A stretch of DNA of 64,000 nucleotides from Strigamia acuminata. Lineage: Eukaryota > Arthropoda > Chilopoda > Geophilomorpha > Linotaeniidae. Position numbers and translations under genes: made by a program. Below, in pieces: positions 11,391 to 22,601 of this stretch. The stretch is from the NCBI GenBank assembly GCA_949358305.1, contig OX442322.1, forward strand, positions 7,068,001 through 7,132,000, in the 5' to 3' direction. Each line of letters opens with the position of its first letter. Within the stretch, counting starts at the first letter, position 1. The notes beneath the pieces were generated by a model, which saw nothing but the letters and a program-made list of their open reading frames with translations, did not search any database and had not been told where the DNA came from.

Positions 11391-12692
11391 ATGGAGTCGG
11401 ACAAACTCGAGAGGAAAGTGACATTGCTAAACAGGACATATTACGACACGTGGAAACAGCAAATGAAGGTTTTGCTGATGCACCACGGTTGCTGGGCCTT
11501 CACCGACGGTTCAGAGGAAGCTTTGGCACCCGGAGCATCATGGCGCGATCGTTCCGATTACAAGCTCAGAAAAGGACGGGCTTTTAGCCTAATTTACTAT
11601 TCCATAGAAGAACAATACCACGAGTTGTTAAGCGGAATAGAAGACGCGAAAAAGGCGTGGGACACACTAAAGGCGAATTTCGAACCGGTCTCACGTGCGC
11701 GGATTATACGTTTACTGGACGAATTTTTCAGTTTAAAATTCGATCCAAACACAGAAACAATTGGTGTTTTTGCTGCAAAAATAAGGAATGCTGCAAAGAA
11801 GCTCGCCGATGTGAACCACCAATTAGACAACTTGTACCAAGCGTTCCAGCTCATCAGATATTTACCACAAGAGTACCAGTCCATAGTACAGGCCATCTAC
11901 AGATGGGAGGATGTGAATTTCACGTTAGAGAAAGTGGAGACCGAGCTTGTTGCTGAAGAGGGGCGCCTCGCACAACAGAGAAGAGATTCTGGCCAGGGGC
12001 CAATCATAGACGCCTTCAGCACCGGAGCAGGTTCCACTAACGCAAAAAGTGGTGAAAATTCCTCGAAACCCCAACAACAAGGGAACTTTGGACAAAATAA
12101 CCGAGGCTACCAGGGCGGACAAAGGGGCAGCAAATTGAATTATCGAGGAAACAAAAACACAAGAGGAAATTTCCGAGGAAACACGACCGGGTCAATGGGA
12201 CGGGGGCCGTGTTTTTGATGCAACCAGCACGGACATTGGGCAAAGGATTGCATGACTCAACTACAGTCACTACCAAATACCAATATGAAGTCGAATACGG
12301 CCGAAGAACTTGACGCCGACATGCTGGATGTTGGATTCCTCACGGAATTGAGCGAGCAAGAGATGTTGCAGTGCAGTGGAGCTAACAATTGCTGGATTTA
12401 TGACACGGGAGCCACTGGACATTTTTGTAAGGATAGGGCTCAATTCCACAATTTCAAAGAAACAACGGGAACAATTAGTCAGGCTGAAAAGAAAACACTA
12501 ATACAAATACAAGGACTTGGAGAAGTCTGCATCATGTGTTTGGTTGGGACCGAAACAATTCCCATCACGCTGAAAAAGGTTTACTATGCGCCGGACTTAC
12601 GAAGAAATTTGTTGTCGGGGCCGTGTATTGATGAGGCGAGATGCAGAGTCGCTATTGGTGCGGGTTTAGTTAAAATCTACGACCCACAATAG
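11391..12692 (+). pseudogene. gag: E6 gag and protease
   Basis: The start Met is 11,391 (MESDKLERKV), the same position as the E8 start. The capsid-like UBN2 region is followed by a Gly/Asn-rich segment and a zinc knuckle. The knuckle is broken at its second residue block by TGA (12,216-12,218), which is an Arg codon in E8. The protease follows with CWIYDTGATGHFCK. A second stop, TAG at 12,690-12,692, replaces the Trp of DPQWKRQ in E8. Both stops are single transitions. Confidence 0.9.
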
Positions 12693-12704
12693 AAAAGACA
12701 ATTA

Positions 12705-13910
12705 ATGCAGGGAGTCAAGAAAGACAGACTATATTATATTCAAATTAGCGACGAAAAACCTGACATTGAGAAATTGAAGGAGAAGGAAAGAAACAAAGCG
12801 AACACTAGTGAAGAAAAGAAACAACAACCTGTTGGATCGAGCAAGAATGTTTCTAGTCCAGAAGAAGCACGACTTTGGCACGAACGTTTAGGACATATTC
12901 ATTTTCCCAGCGTACAACATATGAGTAAAGTGGATGCAGTGATTGGACTGCCAATGCTGGATGTGCCAATAACACAATGCGACGTGTGCGACCTCGCAAA
13001 GAAAAAGGCAGTACCACACAAGTCTTTGCCGGGAATCAGGTCAAAAGAGCCGCTGGAACTTTTGCACATGGATGTATGCGGAGCCTTTGGAACACCTACA
13101 CTGTCAGGAAACCGATATTTCCTCACTATTACGGACGATTATTCACGTTATTCAACAGTGTTTTTGATGAAAAGGAAGGACGAAGTGTTTGATTTATTTC
13201 GGAAGCACGCAAAACGAATTGAGCGGCTACTCGGCAAATCAATTTTAGCCATTCGAACTGACAACGGGATGGAGTTCTGCTCCAACAAGTTTGGGTTATA
13301 CCTTGAGGAACAAGGAATCAAACACGAAAGGACCAATGCATACACACCAGTCCAGAATGGAGTTTCTGAGAGACTCAACCAAACGTTAGCCATTGGAATG
13401 CGAGCGCTTGTCTACGATGCCGGCTTGGAACACCGATTTTGGGGTGAAGCAATTCTAACATTCAACTACCTCAGGAACAGGATTGCGAAGTTGGATTCTG
13501 ACAAGACGCCAATGGAACTGTATTATGGTCGCAAGCCATCACTCAGACATTTGAGAAAGTTTGGGAGTTTGTGCTTTGTGCAAAAAAGGATACGAGATGG
13601 GAAAATAGACAATAAGAGTCTACATGGAATTATGCTCGGGTACTCTAGGATTACCAAAGGGTACAGGATTTGGTTGCCACAATTTTCGAAGGTGATCGAA
13701 ACCAGCGACGTCAAATTTGTGAAAAGCAGGCGCGGTGTTGAAGGCGTGCTGGGCCTACCGGAGAAATATACCACGTATATAGACAATTTGAAAGATAACT
13801 TGGACGACAACAACGATCGTCAATACAACTCCGACGAGGACGTAAGGCCGCCACTTCCCCCGCCGCAACTAACTAAGAAGGAAGAAGACGCAGGACAAGC
13901 CACAATTTAA
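12705..13910 (+). pseudogene. pol: E6 integrase
   Basis: In frame with gag. It has the pre-integrase zinc region (LWHERLGHIH, CDVCDLAKKK) and the DDE core with LLHMDVCG, IRTDNGMEF and NGVSERLNQT, so all three acidic residues remain. The GKRG-type copia C-terminal extension ends at a stop at 13,910, where the frame also shifts. It joins viral cDNA to the host genome in an active element. Confidence 0.9.
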
Positions 13911-13950
13911 ATTAAAATTTAGACTGCCAGATGAAAAACTGCGACCTAAC

Positions 13951-15853
13951 TTGCCAGGAGTTAAATACCCAAACGTTTTGCCGCAACCCGGACAAGCACC
14001 TGTAAATCCCGTTGCGACAATACCAGCACTTGTTTGGAGGAAGACAGAGAAAGTTAGGCCGACGGGAAAAAAAGATTTTGAGTATACGATCGTCGGATAC
14101 GATAAGCCGAAGTTACGTTCGATACCAGAAGTAAAACGATACTGTGCAGACCACAACCTTTGTGTTCCCGAACATCTTTTCGAGGACAAAAGAAAGAAGA
14201 AACCTTCTGAATCGAATACGACGGCTGACAGCTTCGACTTGGATCTTGACGACTTCACTCTTGAAGCCAATCATCTCGAAGTTGACATACCGACAAGCTT
14301 TGAGCAAATCGCCAATTTGCCAGAGAAGGAAGACTGGAATCAAGCGATGTGCGACGAAATCGATACGATGCATGAGCGAGAGGTGTGGGAACTGGTTCCA
14401 CCGCCACCTGATGTGAAGCTAGTGGGATGCAAGTGGATTTACACCGTCAAGCAGAACGAAGATGGACAAATTGCTTGATACAAAGCGAGACTTGTGGCGC
14501 AAGGTTTTTCCCAAATCTACGGGGAATCGTATGAAGAAACTTTCTCGCCTGTGGTGGATTTCTCCATCGTCCGCTTCATGTTTACACTCCTCGTTTGCAT
14601 GTTGAAATGGTCCTATATCCAGGCGGATGTAAAATGCGCATACCTTTATGCGAAACTGCATAAGACAGTGTATATGCGCCAACCCAAAGGATTTGTTTGC
14701 CGAGAGAAAGAAACTTATGTTTGCCGCAATATATGGCTTACATCAATCTGGAAGAGAATGGGGCGAAGAGTTGGAAGATACCTTATTGAATCTTGGTCTA
14801 CAGCACATAAACTGGTGTAATTGTGTCTACAAATACGGAAATGTCGCCTACCTTATCGTGTACGTCGACGATATTGTCGTTTTTGGCAAGCAACATCAAG
14901 ACGCGATGAATGTATTGGACATGATTAAAACCCAATTCGACCTCATGATTCTGGGTAAAACTAAGAAACTTTTGGGAGTTGAATTCTGCCAGCATAATCA
15001 ACAAATGATCCTACATCAGAAGTCGTACATCAACAAAGTTTTGCTGAAGTTCAAGGATCATTTAGAATTGGTGAAAGTCAGATCACAACCGATGACTAAG
15101 TCCACTGTTCTCACCAAGCGACAATGTCCAGATACACTGGGGGACTTCAAGATAATGGAAGGAGTTCTTTACCGAAGTCTTCTCGGATGCTTGGCATTCA
15201 TCGCTTCTCGAACAAGACCCGACATGACCTACGCCGTCAATATCCTGAGTCAATTTCAATCCAATCCAGGATGGGACCACTGGATTGTACTATTGGACTT
15301 GTTAAGTTATTTGAGAACAACGAGGAATCATGGTTTAGCGTTGTTCCCGAATGATCGAATTGAAGTGGTAGTCGGTTTCAGTGATTCGGACTACGCGAAC
15401 AACAGGGACGATCGAATCTCTGTTGGAGGAACCCTTGTAACACTTGGAGGTGCACCCATTTATTGGAGGACTTTCAAGCAGCGAAACCTTACATTATCGA
15501 CTATGGAAGCGGAGTACGTAGCCCTCACGGAAACTGTGAAGGACTACATTTGGATCGTTAGAGTTTTGCACGAGATTGTTCCCAATTTGGCTAATAAGTT
15601 CTATCATTGAGTCCTGTGTGATAACATCTCCACCGTGGACTTCACCAAGTCTAATATCGAAAATCGCAAGACAAAGCATATAGATATTAGATATCATTTT
15701 ATTAGGGAGCTTGTGAGGAGACAAAATCTCCAGATCATACACGTGGGGACGAAGTGTAATTTTGCCGATATATTTACTAAGTCTGTCGACAAGAATGATC
15801 TTGTGAATTTTTGTAATTGTTTCCTAATTGATCTTAGTGCTCTAGCCGCTTGA
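13951..15853 (+). pseudogene. pol: E6 reverse transcriptase and RNase H
   Basis: It lies in three pieces. 13,951-14,478 has EREVWELVPPP and VGCKWIYTVK and ends in TGA (Arg in E8). 14,494 to about 14,720 includes RLVAQGFSQ-type sequence. From about 14,720 to 15,853 there is a new frame with YGLHQSGREW, the catalytic YVDDIVVF and RNase H (STMEAEYVAL). It is broken by TGA at 15,608-15,610 and ends with KTKHIDIRYH and the NFADIFTKS motif. The frameshift near 14,720 coincides with a short deletion relative to E8. Confidence 0.88.
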
Positions 15854-15872
15854 TTATACGAGGGGGCCGATT

Positions 15873-16175
15873 GTTAACTTGTCGTACTCATTGATTACTC
15901 TGTTATTCTGTCGTATTATCAAGCGATAATATTCTCAATTGTTGCATATGTATTTGTTTGCTTTTGCCTATTCACATTACGAGTGTTTGCAATGTCTCAC
16001 ATATTTAACTGTCATAATATGCCTCTAGGTGGCACTGTATACTTAAGGAGTCACATGACTTGAGAATAAAGCTCTCACTCACACCTGTGAACACCTGGCT
16101 GTTTCTTATCATTGGACTTTTTCCACACCATTGCAGATCAATGCTATTCACACAAGTTTATAAACAATTCTAACA
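15873..16175 (+). repeat. E6 3' LTR (303 bp)
   Basis: It is preceded by the polypurine tract GAGGGGGCCGAT. It matches the 5' LTR apart from a 13-bp deletion and one substitution, and ends TTCTAACA directly before the ATATC duplication. Confidence 0.95.
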
Positions 16176-16180
16176 ATATC

Positions 16181-17273
16181 TACCTCTAAAGGAATTTCCG
16201 CGCTGCGATGCTGGAATATACCACTCGCCTTGTATGAATAGTGGAACCGCTTGTTGTGGCTCTACTGACTCACTTTCGAGCTTTTGCTGTTTTAATTTGA
16301 TATTTTCAGCTAATAACTCAGCGTAGCTTACTGGGGATCCCCCTGTTCCAGACAGTGTACCTGTTGTCGTAGGGTTCACCTTTTCATCTACTACTTTTCT
16401 AAACATTGTGAGCAGTAGATCCGCTGGTTCCTCCATTTTGTGACTTTCATACAATTTAAGTCTCTGTTCCATTTCTTCTAACGTTGATGGAAATACTGTT
16501 ATCATCATTTTCTGCATTGCAGGCTTCAAACCTTAGTAAACGTAATTTATTTTCTGAGTTTCAGTCATCTCTGGTAGAATAAACGCACATTCGGCCAAGA
16601 CTTTCTTCATGAAGGCATCTGCTGTACCCTCTTTATGTTTCATGAAGTGGAGAGTATTATAAACATTTTCTTGGCTTTTCCGAAATTTTTTCTCGATCTG
16701 TGGTTTCCAATCCGTCCATTTCCATGTCGGATTCTTCTTAAATTGTTCCACAAACCATGCCAATCCATCAGTCTTTAAGGCTAATGCTAAATGTTTTACT
16801 CTCTCATCGTCTGTTCCTATTGTAGCTTCATATGCCACAAGCCATTAGTCGATGTTGCCTTTTTCTGTATCAAAAGTGACGACTGGTCGCTTCTGCACTA
16901 CCAAACTCTTCAACAAGTCGGTCAATACGTCTGTTGGAGTCTGTGGTGATGTCATCTTTGGAAAACTTGGTTTCATTGGTGTTGGAACTGGTTTAGTCTT
17001 TACTGGTGTAAATGTCTTTATTATTTCTTCTAAACCTTTTTGTGGAATTAACTTTGTTAATGGAGTAGCAAAATCCAACTTCTGTAAGATTGATTGAGGT
17101 TGAGATCGGACTTCCTCTTTCTTATTTTCCCGAGTTTCAGTGTCGGATTCAGATCCAGTGTTCCTTTTCTTTCTAGTAGCGACAAATTTCAAATCTGGTT
17201 TGAGCAATTCCCAATTTTGCAAATCCTGAAGATTATCCGTATTGAACTGCGACAATTGTATTGGCTTATCCAC
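16181..17273 (-). pseudogene. gag: E7 gag
   Basis: The start is Met 17,273 (MDKPIQLSQF). One continuous frame is broken by two in-frame stops, near 16,842-16,844 and 16,530-16,532, and then by E6. The N-terminal 140 residues are charged and Pro-rich. The middle piece resembles the retrotransposon gag core (WVEQF-, WKPQIEKKFRKSQENVY-type helices). The last piece is helical (EEMEQRLKLYESHK). It would form the particle shell. I assign it by position upstream of PR-RT and by the gag-core pattern, not by a close homologue. Confidence 0.75.
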
Positions 17274-17534
17274 ACTGAAGCCTTTATATTGCGCTCTTTA
17301 TCACTTTCACTAGCACTGAATCACTTTTTAAACACTGAAATGCACTAACACAAATTCATTACCTGAAAACTTAAAGTGTTATTAGCATATAATACATAAA
17401 TATTACACTCAAAATTACAAAGAAAATAATCCATCAATAACATTTCAAAACAATTTTTCAATTCCTATAAATTCACAAAATTTCCTGTAAATAATTATCA
17501 AAATTAGTATTCATACACTATATATTTTAAAATA
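17274..17534 (-). other. E7 leader
   Basis: AT-rich, 261 bp between the LTR and gag, with no open frame of note. Directly inside the LTR the minus strand reads TATTTTAAAATATATAG. I cannot match this to a tRNA 3' end, so the primer is unknown. Confidence 0.6.
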
Positions 17535-20500
17535 TGTGACGATTGACTTGGCGAGATACAAATTGCTTAACAATTAGAACGAGAACTCGTGTGAAAGTGT
17601 AAAAGTACGGAGGCTTGTGATTTCTCAAATCATATAACAATTTATTACGAATGGAAGACTTATATAAAACCTATGCCTACAACTGGCTAAATAACTTCAC
17701 GTTAAATATACAATGGGTTGGCAAAAGCCCTGAAATAATATCACTTGCGGTTTTCAGTCTCGTAATAAGAATATGTGACTTTCTTATTACAGTGACGTAA
17801 AAGATGTCGTCTGAGTATGGTTCGGGCTTCCAAATGGTCCTGGATTGGTTCTAAAATGGTGTGTAATGGTTAGGCTTGGGTGTGTTATATCCGAGAGGTG
17901 CGGTTGACTTTGGCACAATCATCACACGTATAATTATTATATTGTGTGACGGTTACACTGTCATACACTTTGCTATTTTTGGACGTTTATTTTATCCATA
18001 GATGGCGCTAGTACGATTTAGCGGTAATTTCGAATTTCGATTATTTTTGAAGGAATAAAATATAAATTATCATTTATATTTTATTCTCCCTCAAGTTTAA
18101 ACAATTATTAAACATTTTTAGATGTGTTAATATTAGCTGATTTGTTTGTCACATAATTCTATTGAATTATGTGCAAATTTCACACCTGGTGAAGTCACCA
18201 TTCACCACCCACTGTGAGTTGGACTCCTTTCGGATTATAGTCAAAGGGACTTAATCCAAAGTGTGTCCTGCGTATCCAGTTCCTGTAGTGGACCTAGTAG
18301 AAGACTATGTCCTGGGTATCCACTTCCTATAGTCTAGGATTGGATGGATTTAGGTGACCAGTGATCCCATTGGATCACTGGGCAGCCCATTCTTCACACC
18401 GAGCATATATTCCCTTGCAAAACGGATTTGGCTCGCTCTCTTGTTGGTGGTCTGTTCCTGACACCACTTGAACCGGGTTTGGTGGACTTAGGGCCACTTG
18501 GGTGAATTTAGTTCATCTTGTTGCACTTAGGGGCAATGAATAGCTGTAGCTATGGAAAAGTAACATTTATCTATTTTAATATTCATTCTCAGAATTCCAA
18601 TACAGGCCGGGTACAAAATACTTGATATTTAGTGTAAGAATCTAGAGTGAGTAGAAGACTCACAGACACACTGCCCGCCTCTTCATACCAACATTCCGTT
18701 GAAGAATTAAATGTAGAATCTAGAGTGAAGCGATTCACAGACGCATTATTGGGGTAACCGATGTGGAGTAATTTCCCGGTTACTCTCCCGCCAGCCAGAA
18801 CCGACGTGGAGTAATTTCCCGGTAATGGATAACCTTTCCTGTGAGAAACTTCTGATTCAATTCGTTGTTGGTTTGATGGAACATTTAAGCTTGACTTAGA
18901 TGTTGATTGCACTCGGGGCAAAAATAGCTCGGCGCTATTTTAATATATTATTTATTTTCACAGTTTTAGTTAAGTTTGTGACTCTAAAATATCATGATTA
19001 ATTCCATAGAATTAATATGAATATTTATTCTCACATTGTTACATCTCGCGGTAATTATTGATTACAATAATTATCTGCGATGCGATGTGTGTGACGATAC
19101 AGAAAAGTCAACCGCACCTCTCGGATATAACCCACCCAGCCTAACCATTTACACGCCTTTTAGAACCAAACCCCGGACCATTTAGAAGCCAAAGCCATTC
19201 ATAGATGACATCTTTTACGTCACAGCAATAAGACCGTTACAAATTCTTATTGCCTGACTGAAGCCTTCAAATGATATTATTTCAGGGCTTTTGCCAAATA
19301 ACTGTATAGTTTAACTTATCGTTATTTTAGCCACTTGTAGGCATAATATTTATATAAGTTTCAAACCGGAATAAATGTTATATGTTTTGAGAAAACATCA
19401 GGTTTGCATATTTTACACTTTCACACAGATAGTTCACACTTTAGTTTAGCAATTGCTATCTCCAGAAGGTAATCGTCACAATTGTTAATAATTATACAGC
19501 GCGATCATAAGAATGATGAAACAATCGAAATAAATATTCATGTAAATTCTATTGAATTAAACATGATATTGTGTTCGCGAAACTGGATAAATAACTATAA
19601 AAATAAAGAAATAATTAAAATAGCGCCGAGCTATTTTTGCCCCGAGTGCAATCAACATTTGAGTCAGACTGAAATGTTCCGTCAAACCAACAACGAAATG
19701 AATCGAAGTATTTCGCAGGAAAGGTTATCCATCGCCGGGAAATTACTCCACTCGGTCCTGGCTGGCGGGAGAGTAACCGGGAAATTACTCCGCGTCGATT
19801 ACTCTGATAATGCGTCTGTGAAGTATAAATACTCCACTCTAGATTCTACATTACCAATGCGTCTGTGAATTTTACTCCACTCTAGATTCTGCATTCTACA
19901 ACGGAATGTTGGCATGAAGCTGGAGGGAGTGCGTCTGTGGGTTGTACCCCACTCTAGATACTACACTTAAATGTGTCTGTGAATCTCTCCACTCTAGTTA
20001 CTACATTTCTACAACGGAATGTTGGCATGAAAAGGCGGGCAGTGTGTCTGTGAGTCTTCTACCCACTCTAGATACTTACACTAAATACAAAGTATTTCTA
20101 CAACGGATTGTCGGAACGCAGAGAAGTATAATATGTGCTCAAGTAATATCAGTATCAAACAAAAACAGAACAAGAGCAAGCTATATCCGTTTTGCAGGGG
20201 GATATATACTCGGTGAGGAGAATAGCTGTTCAGTGATCCAATGGGATCACTGGGCAGTCAAATCCATCCAATCCTAGGTCATAGGAAGTGGATACTCAGG
20301 ACATAGTCTTCTACTAGGTCCACTACAGGAACTGGATACGCAGGACACACTTTGGATTAAGTCCCTTTGACTATAATCCAAAAGGAGTCCAACTCACAGT
20401 GGGTGATGAGGGGTGACTTCACCAGGTGTAAAGTTTGCACATAATTCAATAGAATTATGTGACAAATAAATCAACTAGTATTTAAACATCCAAAAGTATT

Positions 20501-20665
20501 AAAAAGTGTCTAAAGTTGCAGTGGAATAAAATATAAATAGTAATTTATATTTTATTCACTCAAAAATTGTCGAAATTTGAAATTACCGCTAAAACGTATC
20601 AGCGCCATCTATTGGTGAAATAATCGTCCTATACTAACAAAGTGTATGACAGTGTAACCGTCACA
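17535..20665 (-). repeat. E7 5' LTR, split by solo LTR S1
   Basis: The LTR is 19,485-20,665 plus 17,535-17,944 (about 1.59 kb without the insert), running TGTGACGGTT...GTCACA on the minus strand. Removing S1 and one ATTG gives a sequence co-linear with S1 itself across the joint (around TAATTATTAACAAT and TAATTATACGTGTGATG). The U3 half contains about five copies of a minisatellite unit built on TGCGTCTGTGAAT and CCACTCTAGATTCTAC (about 19,815-20,090). The right flank begins AATATAACAA. Confidence 0.85.
17945..19480 (+). repeat. S1: solo LTR of the E7 family inserted in the E7 LTR
   Basis: This is a 1536-bp LTR, TGTGACGGTTACAC...AATCGTCACA, flanked by the 4-bp duplication ATTG (17,941-17,944 and 19,481-19,484). 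It is the reverse complement of the interrupted E7 LTR over its whole length, so the region looks like a giant palindrome. Its minisatellite has only about two units (18,625-18,750) against five in E7. No internal region or second LTR is present, so it is a solo LTR formed by LTR-LTR recombination. Confidence 0.85.
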
Positions 20666-20946
20666 AATATAACAATTGTAAATCAATTTATTAATCCCTA
20701 ATAAACAATTAAACCCTATATTTATTTCCAAAATGCAAATTATTTCACACAATGACATTAAATATTCAAGCTGTGACTTCACTTATTTTTACCAACTCTG
20801 AGTCATTCAAGATAATTGCTATTAAATCAGCAATTTTCACTAATTACATCTTGATTTTTAAAGAGATTTTTAGCATTTTTAAATCCAATTTTTATAATTT
20901 TTTAACAATTTAAACGGGCTACAACCGAGACCGCATCTCCACCAGT
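20666..20946 (-). other. E13 leader, truncated by E7
   Basis: AT-rich, non-coding. On the minus strand it starts two bases inside a probable LTR with TGGTGGAGATGCGG. That could pair with a tRNA ending CCGCATCTCCACCA, but I cannot name the tRNA. No gag is visible before the E7 boundary. Confidence 0.4.
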
Positions 20947-21439
20947 TGTTACGTGGCTAAATGGGGATTGATTTAGTCCTACGTGACATGAATTTAATCA
21001 AGAATGACACAGGGTTTTATATGTAAAATGCCTGTTGGCTTTATTAATCAAAGTCGGACATTTACTAATGTAAATGTTCGGTCATCAGCTCTTATTACAT
21101 CTGTTAATTTATTAAACCTAAAACACATAAATGGTTCATTCAAATCAAATAAGGATGATGCTGTTGTCAATTCAATTCAATTTAGGAAACCTAGTCCTGC
21201 CTGACCGCCAACCGGCTGGCAGTAGTAGGTGAAGGTAACAGTTTGAGAATCAAAAGAGATCTGAGCTCTCTGGCTTAATCAGCTCACTAAGTAAACTCCT
21301 ATTCCCCCTATTAACTAAGTTGAACGGTCTGTGCATCTAATTAGGTGCGCAGCGCCGTCTAGTGAGAATTCATTGCATTAAATGCCTAAACAGAGCGAGC
21401 AGAGCCAGACGATACACGGTACGGCTCTACCGCGTAACA
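20947..21439 (-). repeat. E13: probable LTR (493 bp)
   Basis: It has inverted ends TGTTACG/CGTAACA with TG...CA termini and a candidate primer site on the left (minus-strand) side. No second copy or target duplication is in the window, so this rests on end structure only. Confidence 0.45.
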
Positions 21440-21619
21440 ATATGATTCAAAACATATTTAATTATATCGCTGAGGCAGCCTTTAGATCGCCCAAATATCG
21501 GTTTCAAGTCACATAAGCGATTAGGATATGCCATCCGTCTGAGAAATATGCAGAGCGCTTCCTTTCCTAAGTTAAAAATAAATATAATAAATGCAGAAAT
21601 CCACAAGATTATTACGTAC
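21440..21619. other. Non-coding, unassigned
   Basis: About 180 bp directly downstream, on the minus strand, of the splice donor of the Harbinger-like fragment. It could be intron sequence. I recognise no repeat or coding signal. Confidence 0.4.
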
Positions 21620-21868
21620 CTGAAACTGTTACTCTGGTCTGCACAAGATTAATTTTATCCGGTATTTTTAAGCAAGTTTGCAAATGGAAAATGTGTTTTT
21701 TTTTCAAATCTGAACATTTGACGGCATTCTTCATCGTTGTATTTTTCAAAATTAAATAAGGGATATTTTCGAATAGGTGGCTCTTCAAGAAAACCTAGTA
21801 GCAATAAATCATCTGCATCGGAAAAATCGTTCAAAAGCAATAAATTCTCTATGTTTCTACGGTAACAT
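21620..21868 (-). pseudogene. PIF/Harbinger (HARBI1-like) nuclease N-terminal exon fragment
   Basis: The minus-strand frame includes FSDADDLLLLGFLEEPP, RKYPLFNFEKYNDEECRQMF and RFEKKTHFPFANLL. This is the pattern of the HARBI1-like N-terminus, where an acidic helix precedes an EECxxxFRFEKxDI-like block. The frame stops at 21,655. Shifting by one base continues it as IPDKINLVQTRVTVSG, which fits the family, and it then meets a consensus donor CAG|GTACGT (exon end 21,620). One indel therefore breaks the exon. There is no ATG upstream in frame, so the start or an earlier exon is missing. No DDE catalytic part is present. Family assignment is from remembered pattern, not a search. Confidence 0.5.
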
Positions 21869-22139
21869 GTGCTTTTAATTCGCTATTCAACATATAGACG
21901 GCGCTGAGTACACGGCGCTCCAAATAAAGATAATTAATTTACACGACCTGAAGCAGACCTGGAGCAGAACCATTTAACAACGAGTGACGAGCCGGGAAGG
22001 GGAACGTCAAGCCAGACGTTGGCGTTGACGTTGGCGTTCCAGTACAAACGCCGAGCAGAACCTCTCTATTATATCAACGATCGAGGACTTCTCTGCCACA
22101 AAAGTCCAAAACTGCATCTACTTGTGAAAAACGATGGGC
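21869..22139. other. Unassigned intergenic stretch
   Basis: No element boundary or ORF is recognised. Contains a short imperfect repeat of ACGTTGGCGTTG near 22,010-22,040 and a GACGGCGCTGAGTACACGGCGCT motif pair near 21,897-21,920. Confidence 0.4.
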
Positions 22140-22582
22140 GCCGCCATCTTGGATTGTGGCGTTATCGTAGAAACTATTCCTCTCATTTCACAAATAAAGA
22201 GGCTTAAAATTCCGCCAAATAAATTCCAAATCAAGACGAAATATGTCCTTACTGTCCGTGCTAATTATCCACGCTGATCCCACACTTTTCCGTTGAGAAA
22301 ACACTTTGTTTTTCGTCCCGCCGATCCACGCTGTCCGCCCGCTCGTTTCCGACGATTGCCGTCAATTTCTCGTCCTGAAAACGTCGTCGCGATCGTCGCT
22401 GCTCCGCTCGTTAGCGATCTGGGCTTCAATGCTTTGCAGAGCCCGCAAATCTCGGTTCGCGTCGGCGGCGTCTCGATCCTCGATGTCCGCACGTCTGCGC
22501 GACGTGCTCCGGGACTCGAAAAAATGGCCGAAAATGTTTCCAAACGTTTTTCAAACGTTGTCAACACTCACCACAACTGAGG
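22140..22582 (-). other. E11 leader
   Basis: Minus-strand sequence inside the E11 primer site. It has the CG-rich, AACGTTTT-rich composition of the other copia leaders here and carries AAGATGGCGGC (22,140-22,150 on the opposite strand). No gag follows, so the element is truncated. The left limit is uncertain. Confidence 0.5.
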
Positions 22583-22600
22583 AACCATCCTCTGCTACCA
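22583..22600 (-). other. E11 primer binding site for initiator tRNA-Met
   Basis: An 18-base perfect complement of the initiator tRNA-Met 3' end (TGGTAGCAGAGGATGGTT on the minus strand), one base inside the LTR. This fixes the orientation of E11. Confidence 0.9.
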
Positions 22601-22601
22601 T

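Larger units (their letters stand above)
10323..16175 (+). mobile_element. E6: Ty1/copia element, full length but decayed
   Basis: Both LTRs are present (10,323-10,639 and 15,873-16,175), flanked by the 5-bp duplication ATATC (10,318-10,322 and 16,176-16,180). The body encodes copia Gag-PR-INT-RT-RH closely related to E8. It has four in-frame stops and two frameshifts. The LTRs differ by eye only by one base and a 13-bp indel. Its primer site is complementary to the anticodon part of initiator tRNA-Met, as in Drosophila copia. It sits inside gag of E7. Confidence 0.95.
8293..20665 (-). mobile_element. E7: Ty3/gypsy-type LTR retrotransposon, host of E2, E6 and S1
   Basis: The minus-strand order is LTR (20,665-17,535, interrupted by S1), leader, gag (17,273-16,181), E6 insertion, nucleocapsid remnant, protease and RT (10,079-8,298), then the E2 insertion. 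PR-RT without a preceding integrase, and a YIDDLIIFS active site, place it in Ty3/gypsy. RNase H, integrase and the 3' LTR should lie left of the window beyond E2 and E1. Nonsense changes in gag and pol show it is old. The LTR is of the same long type (about 1.5 kb, TGTGAC...GTCACA) as E9. Confidence 0.85.

Noticed and set aside
17945-20665. Foldback or terminal-inverted-repeat DNA transposon with 1.1-kb arms
   Set aside because: The ATTG duplication and co-linearity with an LTR of E9 type show an LTR inserted in an inverted LTR. No transposase is present.
21004-21204. 66-codon plus-strand ORF as a gene
   Set aside because: It lies within a probable LTR on the opposite strand and has no recognisable motif or relatives in the window.
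22265-22580. Overlapping 95-102-codon ORFs on both strands
   Set aside because: They sit in the E11 leader, are CG-rich and have no related frame in other leaders that I can see.
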